Assembly (NCBI RefSeq): GCF_011602365.1
Contig: NZ_JAAONZ010000022.1
Location: forward strand, 19,481-83,480
Direction: 5' to 3'
DNA: 64,000 bases
Source of the DNA: Pseudomaricurvus hydrocarbonicus
Lineage (GTDB): Bacteria > Pseudomonadota > Gammaproteobacteria > Pseudomonadales > Cellvibrionaceae
Numbering within the stretch: the stretch's first letter is position 1; every line of letters starts with the position of its first letter. Below the pieces are notes generated by a model, which was given only the letters and a program-made list of their open reading frames with translations, was not told the origin of the DNA and searched no databases. The translations under genes were made by a program, and so were the position numbers. Shown piece by piece: positions 9,824 to 19,685 of the stretch.

Positions 9824-11128
9824 ATGGGGAAGGGAGAGACCGGGTGTCGGGACGGTGTGGATACCGGTATTGATCGCAATGTTGACCGCAACGGTGAGAG
9901 CGACGCTGAGCCTGGGATAGGGACAGAGGGTGGGGTTGAACCCCTCAGCCCGTGGTCATCGTCATCCGGTGATGACCCGTGCTGGTTAATTCCGTTTCTG
10001 TTATCGCTGCCCGGTTTCGGCGTGGCCCGCTACTGGCAATTGCGCCAGCAATCCCTGCCGCTGGGGCGGTTGCTGACACAGCCACTGGACAGTTTGTTGC
10101 CGTTCTTTCCGGCACCCAGCCACAGTCCGTTGCGCGACTTTTATCGCCACCGTACCGACAGCCAGAGTTGGCGGCTGTTTGCGGAGCGGCACCAGGCGTT
10201 GGCCGAACGCGGGGTGACCATCCTGACCCATGAAGACCTGCGTTACCCGGAGCTGTTGGCGGTAATCTCACAAGCGCCACCGGTACTCTATTTGCGGGGC
10301 TCGGTAGAGGCGTTAAACATGCCGCAAATTGCCTTTGTCGGCAGCCGGCATGGCACGCTCAACGGTAAAGACACCGCCCGGCATTTCGCCCGCTATCTGG
10401 CCAGCGTGGGGCTGGGGGTGACCAGTGGCCTGGCACAGGGTATTGATGCCTGTGCGCATCAGGGCGCCCTGGCTGGCGGTGGGGCGACGATAGCGGTGAT
10501 GGGCACCGGCATTGATCGAGTGTACCCCGCCCGACACCGGGGGATGGCGGATGACATCGTCGCCGCGGGTGGCGTGCTGGTCACGGAATTCCCCCCGGGC
10601 ACCCCGGCGCACAGTGGCAACTTCCCGCGACGCAATCGCATTATCAGTGGCTTGAGCCTGGGCGTGGTGGTGGTTGAGGCAGCGTTGAAAAGCGGCTCGT
10701 TGATCACCGCGCGCTGCGCGCTGGAGCAAAATCGCGAAGTCTTTGCCATCCCGGGCTCCATTCACAATCCGCTCAGCCGTGGTTGCCACCACCTGATTCG
10801 CGATGGCGCCACGCTGGTGGAAACCGCCGAGGACATCGCTCGAGAGTTGCGGGGGTGGGCCTCGAATACCGTCACCCGTGACTTTCGTCACGCTCCTCTA
10901 CCTCTACCGTTGCCGGCAGGGGGGGAACCGGCTGCGGAAGAGCGGTTGGCCGGCTTGACCCGTGCCGAGGCGGCTTTACTGAAAGCGCTGGGGTTTGATG
11001 TGTGTGATTTTGATGAGCTGCTCGCTCGCTTGTCGTGGGCTACGCCGGAGCTGCTGGCGACCCTGATGCAGCTGGAGTTGCGCGGGCTGATCTCTCAGGA
11101 GGGGGGGAACGTGGTGCGCCTGGGGTGA
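9824..11128 (+). CDS. dprA: DNA processing protein DprA (Smf)
   Basis: 434 residues. DprA protects incoming single-stranded DNA during natural transformation and loads RecA. The Rossmann-like core runs from about residue 165 (IAFVGSRHGT) through TSGLAQGIDACAH, GTGIDRVYP, FPRRNRIISGLS and SGSLITAR. A C-terminal winged-helix DprA domain follows (about 375-432). The N-terminal 50 residues are low-complexity, Gly/Asp/Glu-rich and not conserved-looking; a later start is possible, but AAGGATAAGG just upstream of this ATG supports it. It is transcribed towards tsaC. Confidence 0.92.
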   Translation: MGKGETGCRDGVDTGIDRNVDRNGESDAEPGIGTEGGVEPLSPWSSSSGDDPCWLIPFLLSLPGFGVARYWQLRQQSLPLGRLLTQPLDSLLPFFPAPSHSPLRDFYRHRTDSQSWRLFAERHQALAERGVTILTHEDLRYPELLAVISQAPPVLYLRGSVEALNMPQIAFVGSRHGTLNGKDTARHFARYLASVGLGVTSGLAQGIDACAHQGALAGGGATIAVMGTGIDRVYPARHRGMADDIVAAGGVLVTEFPPGTPAHSGNFPRRNRIISGLSLGVVVVEAALKSGSLITARCALEQNREVFAIPGSIHNPLSRGCHHLIRDGATLVETAEDIARELRGWASNTVTRDFRHAPLPLPLPAGGEPAAEERLAGLTRAEAALLKALGFDVCDFDELLARLSWATPELLATLMQLELRGLISQEGGNVVRLG

Positions 11129-11288
11129 GCCGCTTCTGGTATCATCAACAGGTGTGAGGCTCATTGCCAGGGTGGCGTGATGGCGTTAAACCGGTGTCAG
11201 GGCTGCGACAAGTTGTGCATTGACGGGAGTTAAGGTAAGTTGCCGCGCACCCACATTGGCGCAGGGTGAGACCCGGCCCCACAATTCC

Positions 11289-11347
11289 CTAGAAACTAGA
11301 AACTAGAAACTAGAAACTAGAAACTAGAAACTAGAAACTAGAAACTA
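11289..11347. repeat. Heptamer tandem repeat CTAGAAA x8
   Basis: Eight perfect copies of CTAGAAA (11289-11344) plus a partial CTA. The array ends 14 bp before the tsaC ATG, so it lies in the tsaC leader or promoter. It uses the same heptamer as the array at 2170-2204 but reads on the opposite strand. The remaining dprA-tsaC spacer (11129-11288) shows no gene. Confidence 0.97.
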
Positions 11348-11361
11348 CAGGTTCAACAAAG

Positions 11362-11931
11362 ATGGATTGGTCCCGCCACCCCAGTATTCAACGTGCCGCC
11401 GACTTATTGTGGAGCGGTGAGATTATTGCCTACCCCACTGAAGCGGTGTGGGGCCTTGGGTGCTCCCCGTTTGACGAGCAGGCAGTGTACAAGCTGCTGG
11501 CGCTGAAAAAACGGGATTATGAAAAGGGCATGATTCTGGTGGCCGCCGACGTGGAACAGTTTGCCGATTATCTGCGTCCGCTGACCCCGGAGCAGCAGCA
11601 GACCCTGCGCGCTTCCTGGCCGGGTCCCAACACCTGGATTGTGCCGGATATCGACAACCAGATCCCCGAGTGGATCAAGGGGCAGTACAGCGGTGTGGCG
11701 TTGCGGGTGAGTGCGCACCCGCTGGTGGCGGGGTTGTGCCGTGCTTTCGGCGGGCCCATTGTGTCCACCTCGGCCAACCCCCAGGGCAAGTCTCCGGCCC
11801 TGCACCAGTGGAAGGTCCGCCAGTATTTCGGTGACAGTGTGGCCATGGTGACTCCGGGCGCGGTGGGGGCACAGGCCAAACCGACCCAGATTCGCGACCT
11901 GGTGACCGGTCAGGTGGTGCGCGCCAGCTAG
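11362..11931 (+). CDS. tsaC: Threonylcarbamoyl-AMP synthase (YrdC/TsaC)
   Basis: 189 residues, YrdC-like domain throughout. It makes threonylcarbamoyl-AMP from Thr, bicarbonate and ATP, the first step of tRNA t6A37 synthesis. Conserved stretches: YPTEAVWGLGC (24-34), LKKRDYEKGMILVA, SWPGPNTWIVP and the nucleotide-binding GGPIVSTSANPQGKSPA. There is no strong Shine-Dalgarno: only CAGG about 10 nt upstream, directly after the heptamer array. Its position between dprA and the hemF-aroE pair is conserved in Pseudomonas and E. coli. Confidence 0.95.
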   Translation: MDWSRHPSIQRAADLLWSGEIIAYPTEAVWGLGCSPFDEQAVYKLLALKKRDYEKGMILVAADVEQFADYLRPLTPEQQQTLRASWPGPNTWIVPDIDNQIPEWIKGQYSGVALRVSAHPLVAGLCRAFGGPIVSTSANPQGKSPALHQWKVRQYFGDSVAMVTPGAVGAQAKPTQIRDLVTGQVVRAS

Positions 11932-11995
11932 AGCCGACCCTCTCCGGCGCAGTGAAGAGGTGATGGGGGTAAATTGAAATTGTTTTTTGGGTTAA

Positions 11996-13021
<1,026 letters not shown>

Positions 13022-13136
13022 GGTTTTACAGCCCGCCCCATGATTAAGGGCTCGTGCTGTCGTTACCAGCCCGTTTTGGGGTTATCGACAGTGCGTTTGT
13101 TGTGAGGGGCAGTTGTTTTTTTTAACGGATAGTTTC

Positions 13137-13964
13137 ATGGATCAGTACCGAGTGTATGGCAATCCCATCGCGCAATCAAAGTCACCGCAAATTCATCAGC
13201 AGTTCGCCAACCAAACCGGCGAGTCACTGAATTATGAAAAACAATTGGTGCCGGTGAACGGTTTTGCCGATGCGGCCAAAGCGTTTTTCGCGGAGGGCGG
13301 CTGTGGCTTAAACATCACCGTACCGTTTAAGCTGGAGGCGTTTCAGTTTGCCACCCGGTTGACCGAGCGCGCCCGCAACGCGGGCGCGGTGAACACGTTA
13401 AAAGCGCTGGATAACGGCGATATTTTGGGCGACAACACCGACGGTCAGGGGATGGTGTCGGACATCGTCAATCACCTGGGCTGGTCATTGAAAGACAAAA
13501 CCGTACTGCTGCTCGGCGCTGGCGGTGCGGTGCGCGGTGTACTGCAGCCGTTGCTGGAGCAAGAGCCCACCAAGGTGGTGATTGCCAATCGCACGGTGGC
13601 CAAGGCCCTGACGTTAGTGCGCGAGTTTAAACGTTATGGCAAGGTGCAGGCCTGTGGTTTTGCGGATCTGGCCGGCCAGCAGTTTGATGTGGTGATTAAT
13701 GGCACCTCAGCCAGCTTGTCGGGTGACCTGCCGCCTCTGCCCGAACATCTGCTGAGTGAACAGGCGGTCTGTTATGACATGATGTACGGTGCCGAACCGA
13801 CAGTCTTTATGCAGTGGGCCAGTGCGCACGGCGCAACCTCGGTGGCTGACGGCTTGGGCATGTTGGTGGGTCAGGCCGCTGAAGCTTTTTACCTCTGGCG
13901 CAGAGTGAAACCGGAGGTTGCACCGGTGATCCAGTCGTTGCGTGCGCAACTGATCCATTCCTAA
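13137..13964 (+). CDS. aroE: Shikimate dehydrogenase (NADP+)
   Basis: 275 residues. It reduces 3-dehydroshikimate to shikimate. Substrate-binding SKSP (14-17), catalytic K65 in TVPFK, N86 in NAGAVNT and D102 in GDNTDG are present. The NADP fold has GAGGAVRG (127-134) and the NRT (about 149-151) typical of NADP preference. The start at 13137 (MDQYRVYGNP) fits the family; an ATG 24 bp upstream would add eight unlikely residues. Confidence 0.97.
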   Translation: MDQYRVYGNPIAQSKSPQIHQQFANQTGESLNYEKQLVPVNGFADAAKAFFAEGGCGLNITVPFKLEAFQFATRLTERARNAGAVNTLKALDNGDILGDNTDGQGMVSDIVNHLGWSLKDKTVLLLGAGGAVRGVLQPLLEQEPTKVVIANRTVAKALTLVREFKRYGKVQACGFADLAGQQFDVVINGTSASLSGDLPPLPEHLLSEQAVCYDMMYGAEPTVFMQWASAHGATSVADGLGMLVGQAAEAFYLWRRVKPEVAPVIQSLRAQLIHS

Positions 13965-14051
13965 AATCCAGTGTGAAGTTCACCGATAGCCAATGCCGCC
14001 AAAATGCGTCGGCGGTGGCTGGTGTTTTTCCCCAGCGCTTTTCCTTGTAAA

Positions 14052-14086
14052 TCAGAATGTTTCGATGGATGCCGTCGAAATTCTGA
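14052..14086. terminator. Imperfect hairpin after aroE, possible weak terminator
   Basis: TCAGAA..TTTCGA (14052-14065) pairs with TCGAAA-TTCTGA (14075-14086) with a 2-nt bulge and a 9-nt loop. It is followed by ATTTTAG rather than a clean T-run. It may end aroE transcription or shield the hemerythrin promoter. Confidence 0.4.
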
Positions 14087-14168
14087 ATTTTAGTTGATCT
14101 ATGTCTAATTAGACGCCAGTGGCTTTTCGTAAAATCTCCCTACATTCAGTGGTAAGGAGGTTCTGCTC

Positions 14169-14621
14169 ATGTCGTTACAGTGGTCGTCGGATCTGGAAAT
14201 CGGTATTCCGGTAATAGACAGTCAACACCAGCGCATTGTTGAATACATCAACGGTGTGGAATTGGCCCATCAGCATCACAGTCAAAAGGAACTGCTGGTG
14301 GTTCTGGATGAACTGGTTGATTACACCCTGTCGCATTTTGAGTTTGAAGAATCGTTGATCGAAGAAGCCGGTTACCCCTTCACCAAAGCGCACAAAAAAG
14401 TGCACGCATTGTTTACCCGGCGTGTGCAGGGCTATCAGCAGCGCGCCAAAGCCGGGGAAGACGTGACCGAAGAATTAACCCACACGCTGAAGACCTGGTT
14501 GGTGAATCACATCAAGCACGATGACCGTGATTATACCGGTGTGGTGAAAGACAACATGAATGAGGCGACGAAGCGGGTTAAAGCAAAATCCGGCAGTTGG
14601 ATGAGCCGTTTATTCGGTTGA
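14169..14621 (+). CDS. Bacteriohemerythrin
   Basis: 150-residue single-domain hemerythrin, a non-haem di-iron O2-binding protein of the cytoplasm. All expected ligands are visible: H20 (DSQHQRIV), H56 and E60 (SHFEFEES), H75 and H79 (HKKVH), H114 and D119 (HIKHDDRDY). A strong AAGGAGG ribosome site precedes the ATG. The C-terminal 20 residues are basic and end MSRLFG. A second hemerythrin follows within 30 bp, so the two are co-transcribed. Roles proposed for the family are O2 storage, delivery or sensing; no signalling domain is attached here. Confidence 0.95.
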   Translation: MSLQWSSDLEIGIPVIDSQHQRIVEYINGVELAHQHHSQKELLVVLDELVDYTLSHFEFEESLIEEAGYPFTKAHKKVHALFTRRVQGYQQRAKAGEDVTEELTHTLKTWLVNHIKHDDRDYTGVVKDNMNEATKRVKAKSGSWMSRLFG

Positions 14622-14648
14622 TCACACCATCACTTGGCAGGAGGAAAT

Positions 14649-15143
14649 ATGTCGCGTTTTGTTTGGTCTAAGGAGTTTGAGCTGGGCATTGATATCATTG
14701 ATCATCAGCATCAGCGCATCGTCGACTACATTAACCAGATTTACGACATTTCTTTAAAGGCACAGGGGACTTGCGGGTCTGTTGAGGTTACGGACGCAGA
14801 CACTGCCGATTTGAAAGCGGTGCTGGCCAGTCTGGTGGACTACACCCTGTCGCACCTGGCCTTTGAAGAGGCGCTGATGGAAGAGGCAGAGTACCCGGAA
14901 TTGTCGGAGCATCAATTGGTACATCGGCAGTTTTCCGAGTTGATTGGCAGCCTCAAAGCGCGCTTTGACCAGGGTGAAGAGGTGAGTCAGAGGCTCGCCA
15001 GTGTGTTGCAGCACTGGTTGATCGAGCACATCATGACTGAGGACAAGCGCTATGCGGAGCTGGTGAAACACAAACTGCTCGGTATCGAGCCGGATAAACA
15101 CCGGCACTGGGTGCAGCAAGCCCTGTCCCGGCATTTTCAATAA
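14649..15143 (+). CDS. Second bacteriohemerythrin (tandem paralogue)
   Basis: 164 residues, paralogous to the preceding gene: both begin with a W-(S/K)-x-E-x-GIxxID(S/H)QHQRIV(E/D)YIN pattern. Ligands are conserved: H21 (DHQHQRIV), the histidine and glutamate of SHLAFEEAL, the two histidines of EHQLVHRQF, and HIMTEDKRY. A 15-residue insertion (GTCGSVEVTDADTAD) lies between helices A and B, and the C-terminus is longer. The ATG at 14649 follows GGAGGAA directly; the GTG-like upstream start at 14634 is less likely. Tandem duplication followed by divergence is the simplest history. Confidence 0.94.
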   Translation: MSRFVWSKEFELGIDIIDHQHQRIVDYINQIYDISLKAQGTCGSVEVTDADTADLKAVLASLVDYTLSHLAFEEALMEEAEYPELSEHQLVHRQFSELIGSLKARFDQGEEVSQRLASVLQHWLIEHIMTEDKRYAELVKHKLLGIEPDKHRHWVQQALSRHFQ

Positions 15144-15232
15144 GGCTGAATGGACTAGCCACGGTAACCACAAGCGCCGCTCTCAGGAACGTCCTGCATC
15201 CAGCGGCGCGTGGGTAACACCTGCCGTCGGGG

Positions 15233-15790
15233 TTATTCAATCCCGGCCAGATATTGATCTTTCAATTTCACATAGTTGTTGGCCGAATACGTAAAAAAGC
15301 TCCTTTCCTTGTCGGTCAGTGGGCGGGCTTTTTTACAGGGTGAGCCAACGTAGAGATAGCCACTTTCCAACCGCTTGCCCGGTGGTACCAGGGTGCCGGC
15401 GCCAATCACCACTTCGTCTTCTATGATGGCGCCGTCCAGGACGATAGAGCCAATACCGATCAGCACGCGGTTGCCGATGGTGCAACCGTGCAGGGTGGCA
15501 CTGTGTCCGACCGTGACGTCGTCGCCGATGGTCAGTGGCCAGCCCTCGGCATTGAACGGACCCTTGTGGGTGATGTGCAATACGGTGTTGTCCTGAATGC
15601 TGGTGCGCGCACCGATCTGGATGCGATGCATGTCCCCGCGCGCCGCAACAAAGGGCCAGATTGAGCTGTCGCTACCGATGTGAACATCGCCAATGATGCG
15701 GGCGCTGGGGTCGATATAGACCCGTTCACCCAGTTGCGGGGTCATGCGCTGAAAAGGGGTAACGGGTGTGGCGGGCGTGTGCGGGCTCAT
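15233..15790 (-). CDS. Gamma-carbonic anhydrase-like hexapeptide-repeat protein (YrdA family)
   Basis: 185 residues of left-handed beta-helix hexapeptide repeats (for example IGDVHIGSDSSIWPF, VTVGHSATLHGCTIGN). The metal-binding histidines of the gamma-carbonic anhydrase family are visible in HITH (about 76-79), and in HSATLHG (about 97-103). The start at 15790 (MSPHTPATPV) has AAAGGAG 8 nt upstream; the reading frame is open for 51 more codons but without family similarity. In E. coli the homologue yrdA also lies near aroE and tsaC. Carbonic anhydrase activity is not certain for this subfamily. Confidence 0.9.
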   Translation of the reverse strand: MSPHTPATPVTPFQRMTPQLGERVYIDPSARIIGDVHIGSDSSIWPFVAARGDMHRIQIGARTSIQDNTVLHITHKGPFNAEGWPLTIGDDVTVGHSATLHGCTIGNRVLIGIGSIVLDGAIIEDEVVIGAGTLVPPGKRLESGYLYVGSPCKKARPLTDKERSFFTYSANNYVKLKDQYLAGIE

Positions 15791-16148
15791 GCAGATGGCT
15801 CCTTTCCTCATGGGGTCTTCAGGGGCATCGGGGGCTTCAGATTCAATGCGTGTGCAATGGCGCTGGCGGCTGAGGCACCCGAGACGAAAGATCCGTGACT
15901 TTAGCATATCCTGTGTCTGAAATTCCCCCCGCTGTCCGGTCAAAACTCCGCCAAAATCACGGGTAAGGGGTGTATCATAGGACTATTCCCTGCGGGGCCC
16001 CTGTTTGCGGGCCGCTGTTCGGCTCGCGGCGCTGTTACTTGAGGCTTGCTACCTGGTACCTGCTCCCGGCCACAACCGCTGAGGGCCGCCGGTTGCTCCG
16101 GGCTGGCCGAGTGCCCGTTTGATCCATTTTGAGGTGAGTGTTCTTTCT

Positions 16149-18185
16149 ATGACCAATCCATTACTAGACAACCCCACATTACCCCCGTTTTCCGCCATCC
16201 AGGCGGAGCACGTCGAGCCCGCCATCGACAGCCTGATTCAACAGTGCCGCGAAAACCTCTCGGCGGTGGTTGCGCAGGCACAGACGCAAGGGGTTTGCTG
16301 GGAGAATCTGATCACCCCGCTGGAAGAGCAGGATGACCGCTTGAGCAAGGCCTGGTCGCCGGTCGGCCACCTCAATGCTGTGATGAACAGTGATGCCTTG
16401 CGTGATGCCTATACCAGCAGCATTGCCAAACTGACCGCTTACGGCACCGAAGTGGGTCAGAATAAGCCCCTGTGCGAGGCTTATCAGGCGCTGGCCGACA
16501 GCGAGCAGTTTGCGCAATTGTCAGAGCCCCAGCGCACCTCGGTCGAGCATGCCCTGCGCGATTTTCGTCTCGCCGGCGTGGATCTGCCGGAGGCGGAAAA
16601 GCAAACCTACAGTGACTTGAAACAACGGCTGTCAGAATTGAATACCCGGTTTTCCAACAATGTTCTCGATGCGACTCAGGGCTGGTACAAGCGCCTGGAG
16701 AGTGCCGAAGAGCTGGCGGGATTGCCCGACAACGCGCTGGCGCTGGCCAGGCAGGCGGCCGACGAAAAATCCGAGTCCGGGTATGTGATCACGCTGGATA
16801 TCCCCTCTTACCTGGCAGTCATGATGCACGCGGACAATCGCCAGCTGCGCGAAGAGATCTACACCGCTTACGGTACCCGCGCTTCGGATCAGGGGCCGAC
16901 GGCAGGGCAGTGGGACAATGCCCCGCTGATTGATGAAATATTATCAGTGCGCCACCAGTTGGCGCAGCTGCTGGGGTTTGACAACTACGCCGAGCGTTCT
17001 CTGGCGACCAAGATGGCAGAGAGCTGCGATCAGGTGGAGGCCTTTTTGCTGGAGCTGGCGGAAAAAAGTAAGCCGGCAGCCCAGGTGGATTATGACGAGC
17101 TGAAAGCCTTTGCCAAAAGTCGTGACGGTGTGGAGGATTTTCAGGCCTGGGATCAGGCCTATTACAGTGAAAAACTGAAACAGCAAAAATACGCCATTTC
17201 CCAGGAAGAATTGCGCCCGTATTTTCCGGCCGAAACCGTGGTGGAGGGTATGTTCGAGCTGGTGGCGCGGTTGTTTGGCATCCGCATTCGCCAACAGACG
17301 GCGGATGTTTGGCATCAGGATGCGCGCTTTTACGAAATTGAACAAAACGGCGAAGTGATTGCCCGGTTTTACCTGGACATGTACGCCCGTGCCAACAAGC
17401 GCGGTGGCGCCTGGATGGACGAGTGCCGGGTGCGTCGGCAGGGACCTGAGGGCTTGCAGTTGCCGGTGGCTTACCTGACCTGCAACTTTACCCCGGCGGT
17501 GGGGGACAAACCGGCGTTGTTAACCCACGATGAGGTGGTGACCCTGTTTCACGAGTTTGGCCATGGCCTGCACCACATGCTCACCAAAATCAGTACCGCG
17601 GCGGTGAGTGGTATTAATGGTGTGGCGTGGGATGCGGTGGAGTTACCCAGCCAGTTTTTGGAAAACTGGTGCTGGGAAAAGTCGGTCATCCCGATGATTT
17701 CGGGACACTTTGAAAGCGGGGAGCCGCTGCCGGAAACCTTGTTGAACAATTTGCTGGCGGCCAAAAACTTTCAATCCGCCATGCAGATGCTGCGGCAGAT
17801 TGAATTTTCGCTGTTCGATTTTCGCCTGCATCGCAATTACAACCCTGGCAGTCCCCGCCCGGTACAGGTGGTGTTGGATGAGATTCGCAAGGAAATTGCG
17901 GTGGCCATACCGCCGGCCTTTAACCGCTTTCAGAACAGTTTCAGTCACATCTTCGCGGGCGGCTACGCCGCCGGTTATTACAGCTATAAATGGGCTGAAG
18001 TCCTGTCCAGCGATGCCTTTGCCCGCTTTGAAGAGGAGGGGATTTTTAATGTTGAAACCGGCCGGAGTTTCCTGAAAGAAATTTTGGAAATGGGTGGCTC
18101 CAAAGACGCCATGGAATTGTTTAAAAATTTCCGCGGACGTGAGCCCAACACCGAAGCCCTGTTGCGCCACAGTGGCATTGTGTAG
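16149..18185 (+). CDS. prlC: Oligopeptidase A
   Basis: 678 residues (E. coli 680). Cytoplasmic M3-family zinc metallopeptidase that degrades short peptides, including cleaved signal peptides. The zinc motif HEFGH is at 468-472 within TLFHEFGHGLHHM, and the downstream glutamate region follows (VAWDAVELPSQFLENW). The start at 16149 (MTNPLLDNPTLPPF) follows GAGGTGAG; the upstream in-frame start adds ten unrelated residues. A small zinc-ribbon gene follows, as in Pseudomonas. Confidence 0.97.
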   Translation: MTNPLLDNPTLPPFSAIQAEHVEPAIDSLIQQCRENLSAVVAQAQTQGVCWENLITPLEEQDDRLSKAWSPVGHLNAVMNSDALRDAYTSSIAKLTAYGTEVGQNKPLCEAYQALADSEQFAQLSEPQRTSVEHALRDFRLAGVDLPEAEKQTYSDLKQRLSELNTRFSNNVLDATQGWYKRLESAEELAGLPDNALALARQAADEKSESGYVITLDIPSYLAVMMHADNRQLREEIYTAYGTRASDQGPTAGQWDNAPLIDEILSVRHQLAQLLGFDNYAERSLATKMAESCDQVEAFLLELAEKSKPAAQVDYDELKAFAKSRDGVEDFQAWDQAYYSEKLKQQKYAISQEELRPYFPAETVVEGMFELVARLFGIRIRQQTADVWHQDARFYEIEQNGEVIARFYLDMYARANKRGGAWMDECRVRRQGPEGLQLPVAYLTCNFTPAVGDKPALLTHDEVVTLFHEFGHGLHHMLTKISTAAVSGINGVAWDAVELPSQFLENWCWEKSVIPMISGHFESGEPLPETLLNNLLAAKNFQSAMQMLRQIEFSLFDFRLHRNYNPGSPRPVQVVLDEIRKEIAVAIPPAFNRFQNSFSHIFAGGYAAGYYSYKWAEVLSSDAFARFEEEGIFNVETGRSFLKEILEMGGSKDAMELFKNFRGREPNTEALLRHSGIV

Positions 18186-18196
18186 TTGATGATGCC

Positions 18197-18215
18197 TTGA
18201 CAGTGAACGTGTCAA
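18197..18215. promoter_or_regulatory. Short perfect inverted repeat TTGACA-N7-TGTCAA
   Basis: Six-bp arms at 18197-18202 and 18210-18215, 12 bp after the prlC stop. It has no T-run, so it is a poor terminator. It could be an operator or mRNA 3' hairpin. The left arm also equals the sigma-70 -35 consensus. Confidence 0.3.
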
Positions 18216-18388
18216 TATTGGCGCAGCGGCGAGAGCTGTTGGCTATGTGGCAAAGGATACGGATTCAGGCAAGTCGGCTGAGACCGGCAGCGTAGAAAAG
18301 TCCGATGATCGCCCCGTGTTGAATCTTTCAACCGGTTTTTAAGGGTGATCGTCGTTGAAACGTCGATACAATTTGTGAGTGAGTGGTT

Positions 18389-18634
18389 ATGTCTTTTGAT
18401 CGGAAAAAGCGCTTTATTGCCGGGGCTGTCTGCCCCAAGTGTTCGGAGATGGATAAGATCGTCGTGTACAACAAGGACGGTCAGGATTACCGCGAGTGTG
18501 TCAGTTGCGGCTTCTCCGATGAGATGCATTTTGCTCCGAAAGCGCGCGAGCTGGAAACCCGGGTGAACAAAACAGACGACGAAAAGCAGGCGGAAGTTCA
18601 GGTCATTCAATTCCCACCCACGTCCAGCCAATAG
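18389..18634 (+). CDS. YheV-family zinc-ribbon protein
   Basis: 81 residues. Two CxxC knuckles, CPKC (16-19) and CVSC (36-39), form a probable zinc ribbon. The C-terminal tail is acidic and polar. The small YheV family of gammaproteobacteria typically sits directly after prlC, as here. Function unknown. The start at 18389 (MSFDRKKRF) is preferred over an in-frame ATG two codons earlier; GTGAGTG is the only ribosome-site-like sequence. Confidence 0.85.
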   Translation: MSFDRKKRFIAGAVCPKCSEMDKIVVYNKDGQDYRECVSCGFSDEMHFAPKARELETRVNKTDDEKQAEVQVIQFPPTSSQ

Positions 18635-18731
18635 CAGGACTGTGGGTCGCATTGATGATGACGTTCGCGTTTTTTCGGGTTTTTTACACCTTTAACTCGG
18701 CCGGTGAAAACAGGCTGACGGTGTTAAAACA

Positions 18732-19526
18732 CTAATGCAGCGAGCCGGAGTGATGCGGCACGACTTTTTTTCTTTTTGCTTTGCCGGGTTTGATCTCGGC
18801 GGGTTGGTGCAGGGAGGCGTCAGTCGTTTCCAGTTCGGGCAACTGCGGGGTCGTTTCAGCGGTTTTGGGATCGCTGAAATCAAGGCGGATTTCCAGGTCC
18901 TTTGCCAGGCAGGGCCACTGTTCGAGTTCTTTGCGCCACCCGGATTGACGGTGCGTGTTCAGGTAGCGCTGGAAGTCGGCTTGTTCAAAGACTTTTTCTT
19001 TACTCATGCACAGCTCGACCGAATATTGCACGGCGAGATCCAGCTGGTTGGCAAAGGGTTCGCCAATGAGATGGTGCACGATTAAGTTTGAGCGGGTCAT
19101 GTCCATCGGCGCCAGCGGGGTGCCGCAATGGGCGATAAAGCGGTCATTCACTTCTTCCATCAAACGATGGGCGAGATAGGCTTCATCCATTAAGGCGTCC
19201 ATACCCAGATGCCCTTGCATGAATTCAGGTGGGTGCAGAAAGTAATCTTTGGCGATGCGCAAAAACGTTTCGGCGTAGTCAAACACCTGGGCCTCGCTGG
19301 TCACGTGGGAAATGGCTTCCACGAAATCCGGCACATGCTCGATATAGCGAGTAATGAAGTCAATCAGCGCGGCTTCCGCGTTGTCTTCGGGCAGGCGAAT
19401 AGAACTGTGCAGTTGGGGAATTTGATCCTGCAAGAGTCGGGACAGATGGCCAGTTTTGCTTTCGTGCAGCTTGGCCTGCTGGATGGTCTCTCGAATCGTT
19501 GTCACGTCTTTAATATCCATGAACAT
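18732..19526 (-). CDS. Conserved hypothetical protein, helical, basic C-terminus
   Basis: 264 residues, not recognised by me as a characterised family. It is predicted mostly helical and lacks a signal peptide or membrane segment. The region 1-210 is rich in aromatic and acidic residues (FITRYIEHVPDFVEAI, YAETFLRIAKDYFLHPPEF). The last 55 residues are low-complexity and end in a lysine cluster (KPGKAKRKKVVPHHS). The gene is convergent with yheV, and the 97 bp between them lacks a clear terminator. A hypothetical protein gene often occurs next to prlC in related genomes, so this may be a conserved neighbour. A start two codons later (19520) is equally possible. Confidence 0.7.
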   Translation of the reverse strand: MFMDIKDVTTIRETIQQAKLHESKTGHLSRLLQDQIPQLHSSIRLPEDNAEAALIDFITRYIEHVPDFVEAISHVTSEAQVFDYAETFLRIAKDYFLHPPEFMQGHLGMDALMDEAYLAHRLMEEVNDRFIAHCGTPLAPMDMTRSNLIVHHLIGEPFANQLDLAVQYSVELCMSKEKVFEQADFQRYLNTHRQSGWRKELEQWPCLAKDLEIRLDFSDPKTAETTPQLPELETTDASLHQPAEIKPGKAKRKKVVPHHSGSLH

Positions 19527-19685
19527 CTTTATTCGCTGTGTAAGAAGTGTAGAAAAACTTATGCATCCCTGCCTGAAGTTATTGAGTGTTAAAGAAAAGA
19601 TAATCTAAAAAAGAATAAAAACAAGCCGGCCACCAGATCAAATTGTTATATGTTTTTTAAATTTTCACTTTTGTGGCAGTCGGTT

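Noticed and set aside
11179..11232. Short frame MALNRCQGCDKLCIDGS between dprA and tsaC, with a CxxC that recalls a zinc-finger remnant
   Set aside because: Only 17 codons, no ribosome site and no matching neighbour; chance is the simplest explanation.
11129..11361. The CTAGAAA and TTTCTAG arrays considered as CRISPR-like repeats
   Set aside because: Units are 7 bp, directly adjacent and without spacers; no cas genes are present.
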